NCBI GenBank assembly: GCA_025267735.1
Contig: CM046307.1
Coordinates: forward strand, 37,129,231-37,193,230
DNA length: 64,000 bases
Direction: 5' to 3'
Source of the DNA: Mactra quadrangularis
Lineage: Eukaryota > Mollusca > Bivalvia > Venerida > Mactridae
The translations under genes and the position numbers were made by a program. This document shows positions 36,175-49,994 of this stretch, one piece after another. The notes below the pieces were generated by a model that did not search any database, had not been told where the DNA came from, and worked only from the letters and a program-made list of their open reading frames with translations. The stretch's first letter is position 1. The number at the start of each line of letters is the position of its first letter.

Positions 36175-39100
36175 TGTATTTTGAATGACGAAGTCATTGT
36201 TAATAAAAATTAATGATCTATATGTGAAATAGTATCTGTTGTTTAATAAGAGAATTCATTAACAGATTAATTTAAACAGATAATTTCAATCAAGTCAAGG
36301 AATCATTGGCCTTTTCTAGAGACATTTTCAGAAAAAATAAATTCATACTTAACGAAATTAAAGTGCGCATGTATGCTTGCAAAATAATCTTATGTGTCTG
36401 AAAGGTCTTCAGTGAATAAAGTGGCTAATTGGTTTTAACGTTTACATGAGTAAAAAGGGAAACTTGTACGAGTATTCGTATCTGAAATGTGTATGCTTGT
36501 AGAAAATCAACAGATAATGACAAATAAGTTTATTTGTAGTATGTTTTTTGTCAACGATTTTGCATTGATGTAAATGATACAAAAACGTTCTTTTTTGTGA
36601 AATTTACTAAAGAACCGATTATTTAAGACATAAAAAACACCTTCACGCCATTAAAATTAAACGAACTAACAAAATAAAAACATGATCATACTTTACCACA
36701 CCATCAAATAGCTGATTGGTGTTTATAGTTTTAATCAGCAGAAAGATAAATTGATTCAATTGTAGAATAGTACAAAAGCTGATGCCGGTTATGTTTAATG
36801 TTAGCGCATGTTCTGGTTTTGATATACGTTGTTCTACATTAAGTGTAGCTTCAGATTGGGGCTTTCTAAACGCCGTATCCAAGCAAGGCTATGCGAAAAT
36901 TAAGATGGCGTTCAAGATAACCGCAAACTATCTGGAATTCTGTGATGTTTTGGGTGTAAATTATTCAGTTTTACATGTATACATCGTAAAATTGTCTCAT
37001 TTCATCGAGATAAGAGTGTAAAAGAAACACACAGTCGCAAATATTTCACAAATTGGTTGTTTTTTCGAAAAATGACATATCGTTATAAAATATCGGTAAA
37101 AAGGCCCAATTCTAAATCCAGTAAGTTTCAAAAGCTATATAAATTCATATATAATATTTGTTTAAGTTTTATAAATGTATCATTTATTTTGTTCAATGCA
37201 ACATCATTTAACAAAAATATCCAGACAGTTAAAACTTATTTTAAATGCTATATTTTGTGCATAATGTTAAAAAGGTGGATAAGGTAATTTTACGTGGTAA
37301 AATTAAAGTGTTCGGATACATATAATATATTAGTAGCAATTTTCCAATATTTTTATGATACAAAATCTTTAAAGGTGAAAAATGAGTTAACACGGAAATA
37401 ATGATTAAATTTGTAAAAAATATTTTTACATCATACTGATTAACAGTAAAAAATATCATTATTGCCGATATACATTAAAATTCAAGAATTAAATGAACAC
37501 ACGACGAATTGATTTTAATCCTTTCATTACTAAAGAGTTGGTCTCCATTTAATCACTGATATTCTAATTTGCCAAAAATGAGAATAATGAGAGGAAAGCG
37601 GGTGTCGGAGCTGGACACCCCGCGGGTCATGGAGATCAACAGATATGCATTTTCAACTGATGTTTTGTCATATGATATATAAATGATATGATAACTACAT
37701 ATTCCCTGTTAAGAGCACTAATTTTTGTCATATTTATCAATTCTAACACTATAAATTGTCTTATGTTCTCAACATGAGATATATAAAGCACATAAAAGCA
37801 CAAAAATTGCACAAAAATTACATCTGTGGTATCATCACATACTACTATATACATTTTAGATTTGAAAGAAAGATAATCATTTAAATTATGCTTTGCTGTC
37901 ATGGGCGGAACATTAACTTTATTACAAACATATTAAGGTTTTTTCGGTTGAGTTATAGGCAATATATACAGAGAAAGTGCTTAATGGTGATGATTAACTG
38001 AACCAGCTGTTTATAACCTTATTAAGTAACATTATCATTACAAATACCAAATGATATTAGTAAAAACAATAACAAATTGTCTTTACGCTTGAAACTGATT
38101 GGAATCAGAAAGACATGTAAAATTGGGACCATTTTCAAAATAGTTTCAGTCATTTATCGAACAAGCCATCAATTTTTGAAATATTTCCGACTGTCTGTTC
38201 ATTTTTATTTATATTCCTATAAAATTAGACAATTTTAGAATGTCTACAAAGAAAACTGAAGAATTTAGATCCAAAACATTACAGAATAGCTTTTTCGGAT
38301 ATTTAGGCGGCCATTTTAGATGCCATTTTGAATTTCACATAGCCTTACTAGGACACGGCAATTTTAATGCCTTATTCTGAAAACAACATTTATTGTAGAA
38401 CAACATATATCATAACCCAAATTAAAAATAAACGGCATCAGCTCTTAGGCAAGAATATACGCATTGTTATCAAGACTCTCATGTTTCAATGTCCTCTTTT
38501 AATAAACCCTCAGACAAAAAAAATGAATTCCTATATAACTTTACAATTGATATCATACTTAAACAAACAAACTATTGATATAGCCTGCAATGCGCTAGTG
38601 CAACACTATTATTAATTCATAAACATTTTCTAAGGTATGTATAAAAACATCGTGTATTGAACAATTGTTTTATTTTACCATTCTATATGAGCCGTTTTAA
38701 AACAACAAATGAAAAAAAGAGCCTAGTATAGTAACAAATGAGCAATAATCACGAATGGGGTGTTTTCATACAGACGTATTTTTATTAAGCAAATGGGGAA
38801 ATTTTAAGTTCATTCTTGATTAGATTGGGTATTTTTTTTGTCTAGAACATCACTTATTTTGTTGGTAGACAATAAACTGATGACAAATGATACATATGTT
38901 CGTGACAATAACTATAAAAACCATGTACACGTTTGTCATTGTAAATATTCATGAATAACAATGTTCTGTTTTATTGTAAAATCATTTGTAAAAACGACTT
39001 GTTCATTTTCTTCAGTTATTTATCATCTGCTAAATCTTCCTCTTCTATATTACTTTTAATTATGTCTTCTTCGTTAACAGTGATAATATATCGTTAACGT

Positions 39101-39650
39101 TCGTTCCACAAAATATTTACATAGTCATTATACAAAGTCTAGATCTTCCAATTATTACTTACAAGTAAATGAAGGTATTTGGGACGTCAACTTAAAAATG
39201 AAATCAATTTAATCATTAGTCATCTTCAGTTGATTTACGTATTCTTGACAACAACTATTCATTCATTATGCAAGTCTATTTTTCTTACCATTATGTAAAT
39301 ATTATTTAACTAGCCATGAACTGATGATTGCCACCTAACTACTTCATGATTGTATCATTTACTCTTAAGGAACATTTTAAATAGAGCTCGATCTGAAGGT
39401 TGCTTGTTTAACTTTAATGTATTAATATTTAAAACCATTAGCAATATATCCACATTTTAAAGCCAATGACACCTATAATCGTTTAACAAGTATATGATGA
39501 TGCTGAAAATACATTTGATTCAAGATTACTTTTATTATACTATACTAGTTTTCTACTTATCTAATTGCAGCTGTATCTTGTGGAATTTAATGAGCCAGCC
39601 CGCAACTTTAGTATGATATGCATTTTAGTCTACTATTACACTAACTTAAG
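36175..39650. other. AT-rich sequence, no gene recognised
   Basis: A plus-strand frame at 36782-37021 contains GFLNAVSKQGYAKIKMAFKI and has somewhat higher GC. It resembles nothing I know and lacks convincing splice sites. A small GC hairpin lies at 37599-37623 (GCGGGTGTC with its near complement). It is upstream of the SCYL2-like gene, so a promoter or non-coding first exon could lie here; none could be shown. Confidence 0.35.
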
Positions 39651-39667
39651 GCTTACGCCTAATTTTA

Positions 39668-39930
39668 TTGTCACCACAACTGAGCTAACTCAGGGTGAGC
39701 TTTTAGGGTTGTTGAATGTCCGTCGTCCGTTCACATTTATTTGTGAACACTCTAGTCGTGACAATTATTATCAAACTGTGAGTATGCTTGACTAGGTAAT
39801 TGCTCGAATAATTTCGAACATGGGTCATATCGAATAACAAACTAGGTTACTGGAGCTAAAATTAGAAATTTCTTGTGGCTCCCTTTTTATCCAAATATCA
39901 TGGAATGTGGTCTGAAAGTTTGTTTTTATT
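39668..39930. repeat. Bivalve dispersed repeat (GTGAGCTTTT...GTCCGTCGTCCGT type)
   Basis: The landmarks CAGGGTGAGCTTTTAGG, GTCCGTCGTCCGTTCACATT, TGTGAACACTCTAG and GAACATGGGTCATATCG-AA-AAACTAGGTTACT occur in the order I know from a very widespread bivalve repeat. The family's repeated internal phrase TGTGAACACTCTAG is present once; later parts are degraded. The 76-codon frame at 39565-39795 runs through it and is not a gene. Confidence 0.72.
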
Positions 39931-40119
39931 TTACTCTGATATGTATGTATTAATTGGGTTGAGGTGAGAGATAAAGGGCCATAATGACCGTCTTGTCTCA
40001 TATTGTGTCAACAATGGCTGCATATGCCCTGTAAGAGACAGTGTCATTATGTGTATAATTACAGTTAACTTTCTGTGGTCTCCAAGGACAACATTACTAT
40101 AACTAGTACTTCTATAAAT

Positions 40120-40330
40120 GTCTCCAATATTGATTACTAAATTTACATGAAGTAATGAACGTTTATTAGAAAAAATTAATGACTTCATGCGAGGTTTGTG
40201 GTAAATTGGAAAATTTTGTGTTAATAGAATCCTAACCTTCTCCTTAATAACATAGATGGTGATAATTAACATGACGATGAGAGATGAATTGTAAGTGATT
40301 TATGAAGAGGATATAACGAAATATTAAAGT
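40120..40330. repeat. Older third copy of part of the second tandem unit
   Basis: AATGAACGTTTATTAG, GACTTCATGCGAGGTTTGTG and the following AACATAGATGGTGATAAT and GTAAGTGATTTAT match 48690-48850 and 55480-55640 in order, with heavy divergence. It shows that this family of duplications once extended further left. Confidence 0.5.
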
Positions 40331-40424
40331 TTAAAAAAGGTTGAACTATAATTACCATAGAGTTAAATGTAACATGGAGAAAACAGTTAGTGCTTCATAC
40401 AATAAATATCTACTATGAAAACCA

Positions 40425-40560
40425 CTTTATTTATTATTTATTTATATATATTCCAAATTTATATAGCACTTTTGTTCATAGATAGGCAAGTTCAAAATTG
40501 CTTTACTGATACAATGTAATTTAAAAAATAAAACAAAATGAAAAACATTATAAAATGATA
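40425..40560. repeat. Possible dispersed repeat remnant (TTTATATAGC type)
   Basis: ATTTATATAGCACTTTTGTT and GTTCAAAATTGCTTTACTG resemble the TTTATATAGCGCTTTT / CAAAGCGCTTTAC phrase found in many invertebrate interspersed repeats. Only this short piece supports the call. Confidence 0.3.
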
Positions 40561-42364
40561 TTAAACAAAGAGAATTTACTTAAACAGTCAACAAACTATG
40601 CACCTAAATATTTAGTACATGATAATCACTTTCGTACTTGCAAAATCAAGCAATTGTTTACAAGATCCAAATGCTTAAATTTAGAAGAAAAACTTCATAA
40701 CTTCGACTATCCCACTATTAGAACTTTAGATGTTGATGGTCCCAATATTTGGAATTTACATTAAAATAGAAAACATTGTATTAATCACCATACCAAGTAA
40801 CTTATTTCTAAATATGATCAAGATATTAATTGCTATCTCATATCATTCTACACTTAGGATATGAATCATAAAAACATTCACTTACAAATGTACCTGCACG
40901 TTAAAATTAACTTAACTGGCGTGCTACATCTTAATATTGCCTCTTAGATTTAATAGTTTATTTATACAATTGTCTGTGGTGTGTAAGATATTTAAACTAT
41001 AATGAGAAAAATATATATATCTAAGGATTGCGTTCGAAGACATTGTTATTTGATATCACACGATAATTATAGACATAAAGGCGTATACTATGTTGTGAGC
41101 CTAACTTTCTTTACATCGAGTTCTTTAGTACAATATGTGAGAACTAAGATCAATCGCAGTGTAATACATCATTAATCATTGCTGTATAGTGTGAGTAAAA
41201 ATAAACCTGAACATAGCATAGCGTTATTACAATTGATTTGCAATTATCTTCTTTTTACCACCTCATTTTTGTATTATTATTCACAAGTTTTAACCATGTT
41301 ATGTATGTTTTATGTTGTAAATGTCTAGGAATAGACCTGTATTTTAAAATTTTGATAATTACTTCTATAGGAATACCTATACTGTCAACAATATATCCTT
41401 ATTAAACCAAAGCATTTGAACACACTATCTCTTCTATAAATCAGAGATCACAATACCTCCTGCAATGGGACCATGATAAGTTCATACTATGGGAAAAAGA
41501 AGAGAAGTAATTATCAAGGGAATATAATTACGTTATAATTAGAGTTCTGAGACAAAATGTGGGAAATGCAGATAATGTATCACCAAAACTTACAAATATA
41601 ACAAACATGATACACGCCCCATATTTACTTGAATGGTACAAACCGTTATACAATGATTAAAAATTAAACAATGAATTAAACCTAACGTTCTTGGGCTAGT
41701 GATATGATAGCACATGTTTTGTCTATGATACACAACAATTTGTTTTACTGAATTTACTTTGCTACAATATGGCATAATGTCTAATATAGCATGATTGAGA
41801 ACAAATATTACCGCAAGAATAGCTTCATTATGCCAAAAGGTATCGATTCGCTTTATGAACTATATATCTAGACGGTGATTCGTTAATGAATATAAAAAGC
41901 GTTTGGCTGCTAATATGATCGTTAAAATATACAACAATTTAAAACGCGTACTGCAGCATTTCATAAAGAACGACAACGACCATACTGACTCCATGACCTA
42001 ATGACAAAAGGATTAATGCATATTTGGAAATCATGCTTTTTGGAGAATTCCATTGACACCTTTTAATGCCAAATATATTACAAGTGATAAGATAAATACT
42101 AAATAAATGAAATAAATTGTCAATTATGATATTGACAACACAATATTTATATTGACTAATATATACATGCATTCAATAATTTGTTACCACAAGTGCAATC
42201 AAGATACATAGGAAGTCCATAAATGTAACCATAAATAAGCAAGATTACATGCTAAATGTGACATCCTGAAATCAAATTAAAGGACATATACTATTACCTA
42301 ATTTGTTTACAAATTAAACCATAATGCATCACACTATTTCACAAGTTTCAGTAATGTTGATCAT

Positions 42365-42745
42365 TATTCCAAAAAGGTACTGTTTTAATCCGTGGTCACA
42401 ATTATATCCTATCCAGTCTTTTATTGTTACGGAATGTTCGCAATACGTTACGAATTGTAATGACGACAAGTTCTTTCAATAATTTACTCACATCAATATG
42501 ATTCACAATATTGTTAACACTTATTATAGTAGCTGTATAATGTTCATCTATTACAGCGCATCGAGGAATATGTCTGTATCGGGTCAGATATAAACACTGA
42601 CTGAGTATAGGAGAGACTCGTGACAAACTCTAATTTGGCTTGAAAACAATACAGTGAAAATGTCCAATATTTCTACTGCACGATGTCTCAGAAGAAAGAA
42701 TATGGTTCCAGTAATAAAAACACATATAGAAATGTGAAAAGATGA
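42365..42745. repeat. Dispersed direct repeat, copy 1 (pairs with 59645-60060)
   Basis: The most conserved part, 42545-42690, is almost identical to 59842-59985: TCTATTACAGCGCATC through GACTGAGTATAGGAGAGACT and ATGTCCAATATTTCTACTGC. Similarity fades on both sides. On the plus strand the block reads into MSNISTARCLRRKN before a stop; on the minus strand a 74-codon frame (42402-42626) is open here but stopped in the other copy. Neither is supported as a gene. The two copies flank the 43.6-56.85 kb duplication. Confidence 0.75.
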
Positions 42746-43655
42746 TCAGTCACATCATACGAGAGTATTCGTGCAGTTTGCCGCATTTGAAAATCGTGAT
42801 AAAGCAATTACGTTTCAATTTAGTATGTTCGTAAAAAACGGTCGTAATTTAATTCAAGTATTAACACAAAGAATAGGATAGTATATTGGAGTGTGTGCAA
42901 GGGGTATTAATTGTATTGCATTCTTGTATTTCATTTTTACTTCCAGTCTATTAGATATATTGTTCTAAGGAAGTCTTAGCAACATCATTGCAATTTAAGA
43001 TACAAAAAAAGCAGTTATGACAAATTTGTTTGTTTTTGTTATAATTATGTATACTTGAAACCATATGTTATGTATGGTTGATCATTAGAAATCATGTCTC
43101 ATTCATTGAGTACAACCAAATGAACACATAAAGACAGAACAGTATAATATAGTTACAATGGATACAATGGAAGTGATAAGAGTATTAATAAAGCTTGCAC
43201 AAACGTTACAAAAAGATACGGTTTTCACAAAATCTGCAAGTTTTTAAGGACATATTAACATGTTCAAATGGCAGCAGATGATATACATATTACAATTGTT
43301 TTGTATGTTTTTATCGAAGGTTGTGCTTATTGAAATGATAATAACTAACTGTACGTATTCATGGTAATTGCTACTCTTCCCAAATTTAAGTCACTTGACA
43401 TAAACAATCTGTAAATGTTATTTAAGTATCAATAAACAGGTGATTATCACATAATTACTTCATAATTACGTCATTGAGTTTACGGTAATAATATGTCGCG
43501 CCATATATTCATTATACTTCGTCTAGTGGTTTGAATTATCATAAATAAATAAAATCATTCTAGACGTCCAGCTCATATATTGATCAAAATAATGATAACT
43601 AGGTGAATATGGTAAACAAGTTATAAGTACGTAGGGCAAGCGTAAAGAAGTATGC

Positions 43656-44716
43656 AAATTTAGGCATTTTGCAAAGTGCCTAAAATGTTAGGCATTTTAT
43701 GAATTGCCTGGTCAGTTTAGCCATTGTGTAAAATGACTAAAATTCCTAAACATTTTACAAAATGCTTGCAAAATAAACAAATTGCCTAATTGTACGAGTT
43801 TATGATTATAAGAATTGAGAATCCACGACCTCTCGGTGCTTGTTGTGTTTAAATAAGAACATTTGATCTTTTGTTAAACAATGCACCAATTTAAGCAGAC
43901 AATGTCATAAAAAGGCAAAGGCTATGAAATCAATAAATAAGTAGGTGAACAAGCAAAATGTTGAAATTTCACAATTACAGCACGGTTTGACTCTGTCTGC
44001 TTTAGAATTTAAGATTTGACAAAACGTATGTCAATGTTGACTGTGTTAAATGTGTCAACTGTAATTCGTAGAAATGATTGTGTTCATAATTGTATATGAT
44101 TTCTATTGATAAATAGTCTCAGGTCCGACTGATAGCTATATTTTACCAATATCAGACATGGGGCTTGACTGAGTATTTATAATGTCAGAAAGAAACTGGT
44201 TCACATACTAGATAAGACTACTCTCACTTTATCATTTCATAAGGAGGTACATTTGATGACAAACCCGTCTTATTTACCAATATAGTACACTTCATTACAC
44301 CAGCTGCCTGAATTGCCCAAAAGATAATTGTTACTTGTGGCAAGGACGAAATAGTTTACTATGCAAGAGGTTACTATTAGGCCATCCACATGCTGTTGTT
44401 TTAGTTTTAGATCACAAAACAGCATCTGTGGTGCAAGCCAACTAAAAGTATGAATAGAGTTTCAACGCTATTTGTGTATAATGGTTATATATTATTATAT
44501 TTAAAGATGCTCATAACATTAATTTAATCATCCAGACATTTTGCCTGAGGCTTTTGGCAATTTGTAATTAAAGATCTAAAAATTCCGGTCATTTTGTAAA
44601 TGTCCAGATATTCTTAGGCATTTTACTAAATGAATGACACACTCAAGCATGTTTTAAAATGTCTGAATTTTTCCAGGCATTTTACAATTTGCCTAAATTT
44701 TCAAACTGCCTTTAAC
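43656..44716. other. Block bounded by arrays of short palindromes, copy A
   Basis: Four adjoining imperfect palindromes of about 24-30 bp occupy 43660-43797. The clearest is TTAGGCATTTTGCAAAGTGC at 43666 with its mirrored half. Four or five more lie at 44530-44716, with the same AGGCATTTT-n-AAATGCCT core. Between them is about 0.72 kb without recognised genes. The same layout is at 49995-51050. It resembles a transposon with iterated binding sites at both ends, but no terminal repeats or target duplications could be defined. Confidence 0.55.
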
Positions 44717-45717
44717 ATTTATACTAAATTGAACAAATACTAAATCTTTTTGGTTGTAAAACCTTGATGATATTTCTAAAACTAATTTACTTCAGTCGTG
44801 CATTTATATTACAGTCTATTAATGTCTGTACAGTTGACTGGCAAATATATTTTATGTTATGGTCTATTAGCTGGTAAATGATTCTTGCGAATATCAAATT
44901 TGTATTTGATTACCCCAGCCACATTATATGATGTATACCTTTCACAACTGCAATTTGGTGGGCATGGTAGTTTTTGTAGAGTGAGAGGTGTTCAGACAAA
45001 TATATTACAATTGATTTTCATTAAGTGTTGCATTTTCAGAACACTTGTTATTAACATAGTCAAATGCCCAGGGACAAGAATATGACAACAATGATTTTAT
45101 TAAGGCCGCAAATATTAATAAAACATGCATAAAAACTATAAAAGTTTATCAGTAAACCAAATTGAATTAAAGCAATTGCAGTAAAGTGGAAGATTTTTTA
45201 TGTTATAATCACTAATCTAATCTACTAATAAAGATAATGAGCGCGACGTTGTGCTATAGATTGGTAGCGATTATAACAGTGATTAGTTTTACACGTTTGT
45301 TAAAAACAACGTCAATTCACGAAGCTATATATCATCAATGTCTGGCTTTCAAAAATATGCAACGTAGTTTTCTAAACAACCAACGCCACTTTCCTATTTA
45401 AATGTTTTGTATACATAACAGGATCAACCTATAAAATATATATTTCCAAACACCTCCACTTGTAAATGCATTTTCACATTAAGATAGCTGTAATAGTTTA
45501 CTACAAAGCTAAGCTAAACATTTAAGTGTATATAACATTGAACACCTTCATGTAGCCTCTATAACCAGCCTTAATATTTCTTCAGATAATAAAAAAGTAT
45601 AAAATTACCTTATGAGAAAAATGTAATATCTTAAGTTGATATTTTACTGTTATTTAACCGATTTTATCTTAAAGCAATTACAAAAAGTATATTAGTTATT
45701 TTGATATAATTTTACAG

Positions 45718-46050
45718 AAACGAATAACACTTGATTTTGATATGAAGTGTTGCATGTCTTTTGGTATATATAGTGTTTAAAACATCCAATGTAGTTCATG
45801 CTTCCTTTAATATATGTACTTTCACATTTGTTTCATGTCATTAGTTTACAATGTGCATTGTTATGCCATATGTTATTTTATCTTTTTGTCCATCAATAAC
45901 GGGTTGTTTTTGGTTTAGTATCCATTACCCGATTGCGTTCGTCAAAAGCGAACATAAACGAATAACAATTTTGATATGAAGTGTTGCGTGTCCATTTGTA
46001 TATAAAGTTTTTTAGAAAGACTAATATAGTTCATGCTTTCTTTAAAATTG
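45718..46050. repeat. Local direct repeat of about 100 bp
   Basis: 45718-45815 (AACGAATAAC, TTTTGATATGAAGTGTTGC, TATAGTGTTTAAAAC, TAGTTCATGCTTCCTTTAA) recurs at 45953-46050. Copy B of the large duplication keeps the first unit (52047-52140) and only a remnant of the second. The duplication therefore predates the large one or was partly lost in B. Confidence 0.6.
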
Positions 46051-49020
46051 GACATATCCCAATTTATATGCATAAACATTACTTTTTTACAAATAACATA
46101 AATTAAACAATACTTTGCAATTTACAGAATCACTTAAAACAATATTATGGAATAACGTTGCAAATGGCACCTTCACTATGATAAGCACTACACAACCTTA
46201 TACACAATTTATTGGAGAGGCTGTCTGTTTGCAATCCGAAAAGTTATTGGAACCTCTGTAAATGAGCAATGGATTGTTTCTACCATTTATATATAGGGCA
46301 GACAAAGTCCACTATAGGAATTTGATCCCTAGATAATTAGAAGTTTGGGAAATTATAAAGATACCGTCAAAACAATTCCATAAAGAGAATGCAGAATACA
46401 AACAGTTTGTACAGTAATTTGATAACATTACGAAATATCAATATCGCTTAAACAAACGGTAGGGGATATATAATACCTTATAATCAGGACATTGTCAATA
46501 TGTTACTCATGATTATAAAGCACGCGATTGACTGATAAGGTTTTGTACATTTTACACTTTATTTAAAGACTTCAGCACAAAACAGTGCTTTTGGTCATAT
46601 AACATATTTACAATTATATACATATACAAAGATGTTATAATTACATCATTAAAACAAATGTATAAATATAAATAATGATCAATTTAAAGACATACACGTC
46701 TTTTAAGTCAATTAAAAAATAAATATGTGTATATAAACAATTATCAATTTGTTTGGAAACAAATTATTTATATAAGTATTTTAATAATCTATTAAAATAT
46801 TTAAATTTATTTGCACTCGCGTGTGTATATAAGTTGCTCACATGATTTGATTCAGACAAAATAAACCAGTCTTGTAATACTTACTTTGACATCACACCAA
46901 AGACTGAGTCTTCACATTAGATACAAACTCTGCCTTGGTGTATGAAAGAAATGCTTACATACATTATACATTACACGCTATATAATAACCAAAAATAGGT
47001 AAACAATCTTCCATTATAGTGTGTACAAAATGTCCTGATAACCTGTTTTTTCTTACGATAGATACCACCATAATGCTGTTTTCCCTGGCAGACAAATGCA
47101 TTTGTATGATAATGAGCAAAATAAATGATCTGTATAAGACAATTTTATATGAAAATTTCATGTTGAATAGTTTTACGCAAAGCACGATTGAAGTGCCAAT
47201 TTTATTTTGTCAAGGTCACAAATACAATTTCTCCCTCACAAATACATTATTACTTTTCAATGTGCATCGTCTAGAGAGTGTTACATTATTCTATATGTAA
47301 ATGTAGAAACATTAAGACAAACCAGTGACTTAAGAGCACAAAATATTGAGAGTGCAATTTGCGTATAATGTGTCCTTTGTGTTATTACATATCTAAAAAA
47401 TGTACATATGGTCTAACTTCTCAGATAACAATGATGCAGAAATAATGGTCATCAAAGATCTCTTCAAGTTCTTAAAAATAACTTGCAATTTTCATAAAAG
47501 CGAAAAAAATATATAGTTACAAAACATATACCTAAATGAGAGTGATAGTACTTTCTTTGAACGATTGATATTTAACAACGTGAAGGTATTACAATGACTT
47601 GCAAACTCATTTTACCCAATATTAATATTAATGTTACTAAGTGGTTGAGACATGTGAACAAAAATGCATTATTGTCTTGATGTATAAGATGACTATAAAC
47701 AAATATGAGAGAATGTGTGATGAAGCTTAAAAGTAAACTATCAAAACCTAGGTTTTAATATGTAACAAGTAATTAGATATTTCACAAAAATCTAAATTGT
47801 TACTAAAATAATATTATTGAGATGCCTTTTAAACGTCAAGCGAGTGTTGTGAGTACGTTCGTTGAATACTTATTAGAAACAACAGGTCCGTCTTATCATT
47901 ATTACTTTATACAAAACACTCCATTTGAATATATTATGAATACATTGACAACGTCATTGCATTAAGTTAACATCTTAGAAACATACTTAGTGAAGCATGT
48001 CACATGAGATCTTTTGAGATCAAAAGATAAATAACTGATTCCGTACAATAAAATAATGCATTTGAAATGACATGATAAATCATTAAATGTAAAAAAGATG
48101 AAAATGTTTGCATTGGTAATGTTTAATCGTATATCATCTGATTAATGTATTACTGGATTAAGTTTGGTGACATCTAGTATACCATAGAGTACAAATGTCT
48201 CTTCAGTAAGCACTTTTAGCACTGATATGCCACGAGCATAAACATTACTAGAATGGTCACTAAGGTAGCATCTTATATGTGTGACTGAAAATCAAAATTA
48301 CAAATGAGTCCTTATTATTGAGAAAAAAAACTGGTAATCTAAATTGAAAACATTACTATAAATGACCTTACTTTAAGAGATTATGTTCCATTTATAGATT
48401 GCAAGTACTTATCGATTACCAGTTTGATAATGGGTAGTTTAGGAAATATTTTATGTTTTCATTAATAATATCTATCACTACCGTAGTGTTGTTTGTTTCG
48501 TCACTATTCATATGCAATGTTCTATACATCGTATTAAATATTTTATCAATAGTTGAACGTTATATAAACGTACCAATTTCACTTTAACTAATCAGTATAT
48601 ATAAAGTTGCTTAGCCTCCAAGGATGATAATATACTCATTACTGCTTTAGATGTCCTCATTATTGATAATACACATTTTATGAAAATAGGAATGTTTTTA
48701 ATAAACTAATGAGTACGTGCGAGGTGTGTCGCAAATTGAAATGTGCTGTGGTCATATAATTTTAATCGCCTTACTAAAAACTTAGATAATGATAATGTAC
48801 ATGAACACGGCAAAGAGAAACATAAATACAGAGTGATTTATATCTTGGTAAATAATTTGCAGGTAAAAAACGAATATAGATCGGTATTGGGCTTAAGATA
48901 CATAAAACAATTCAGTACATTTTAAAGAAATCTCTACAGCAGAGGATTGCGTTGTGTAACTTTAAGATAAACTACGAAAAAGTTAGTATGTAGTTGGAAT
49001 TTATATTGAGAAAACGATAT

Positions 49021-49162
49021 ATACTTGTACATATCGTGCGACTGGATGTCACCGAGATAATGCAAGACTACCGGAAAACGTTATCATGAAAATACTTGTA
49101 CATATCGTGCGACTGGATGTCACCGAGATAATGCAAGACTACCGGAAAACGTTATCATGAAA
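49021..49162. repeat. Perfect 71-bp tandem duplication
   Basis: Two adjacent identical 71-bp units, 49021-49091 and 49092-49162, each begin ATACTTGTACATATCG and end GTTATCATGAAA. The matching place in copy B (about 55826-55896) has one unit with several differences. The local duplication is therefore recent in copy A, or an assembly artefact. Confidence 0.92.
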
Positions 49163-49994
49163 ATTGTAGCTGTAAATACTAGCACTTTTGGTATTTTTTT
49201 ACATGATTTTGCTTTTGCTTCGCCATTCGCTACACATATAAAATTGAATAAAATTGCTTATTATTAATAGCTGTTATCAAACTGTTACATGAATTTACTC
49301 CGTAATGTCATATCGTTGCGAAAGCATTTGTATGTTTAGCATATCTTTTATATTCTATCATTGCATTACCAATACACAATTTTACAATATGAAGAATGAA
49401 GATTGTGAATCAAGAAAATGAAATAAATCAACATGAGAGTATATATGCTTTATTATGACATTTTATTAGAGTTTATGTTGATCATGCCATGTTGTATTTG
49501 TTTAAAACTGCTGAAGTTGTGACATGTTTAATTTTGTGATAAAATGTGATTCAGATAAAAATACAGCAAGGAACTCCCTATAGACAATTAGTAAAAGCAG
49601 TTAATGAATTTTTTCTCCAAATTTTTTTTATTTAAAAATTTATCATTCGATTTTGCCCTATTTCAATCAGGGTATATCATTATTGATGTTTTGAATAACA
49701 AAAGTACAACTGACACGTTAATTGCTTCAAGAGGATACATTTAATTGTTTTGCTTATGCAATGTGTCAGGTACGCATACGTTCCTGCTTAGTTATTACAT
49801 TATTTTTGTTACGTTCGTCATATACAATATAATAAATAAAAAGTTAATTATTCAACTTGGTATTCCTTGTACAACAACATTTAAAAATGCATCATCGGCA
49901 ATGTAATATGAACAGGCTGATTATATCCCATTATTATAATTTTCACCTGGTGAAATTAAACAAATTCATAAATTCGTGGGGCTAGGGTAAAGAA

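Larger units (their letters stand above)
43595..49950. repeat. Second-locus tandem duplication, copy A
   Basis: This 6.35-kb block is repeated directly at 49950-56850, collinear from GGCAAGCGTAAAGAAG (43637) to GGCTGATTATATCCCATT (ending about 49933). Identity is high in many stretches (for example 44750-44990 against 51070-51310), with scattered indels. Copy-specific differences: about 150 bp at 47025-47172 and about 210 bp at 47726-47937 exist only here, as does the 71-bp local duplication at 49021-49162. No protein frame is preserved in both copies in a way that suggests selection. Confidence 0.93.

Noticed and set aside
36782..37021. 79-codon plus-strand ORF upstream of the SCYL2-like gene
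   Set aside because: Slightly GC-richer, but there is no motif, no splice support and an equal-length frame on the other strand.
43660..43800. CRISPR-like array of repeats
   Set aside because: The repeats are imperfect palindromes of varied spacing in eukaryotic DNA, with no uniform spacers.
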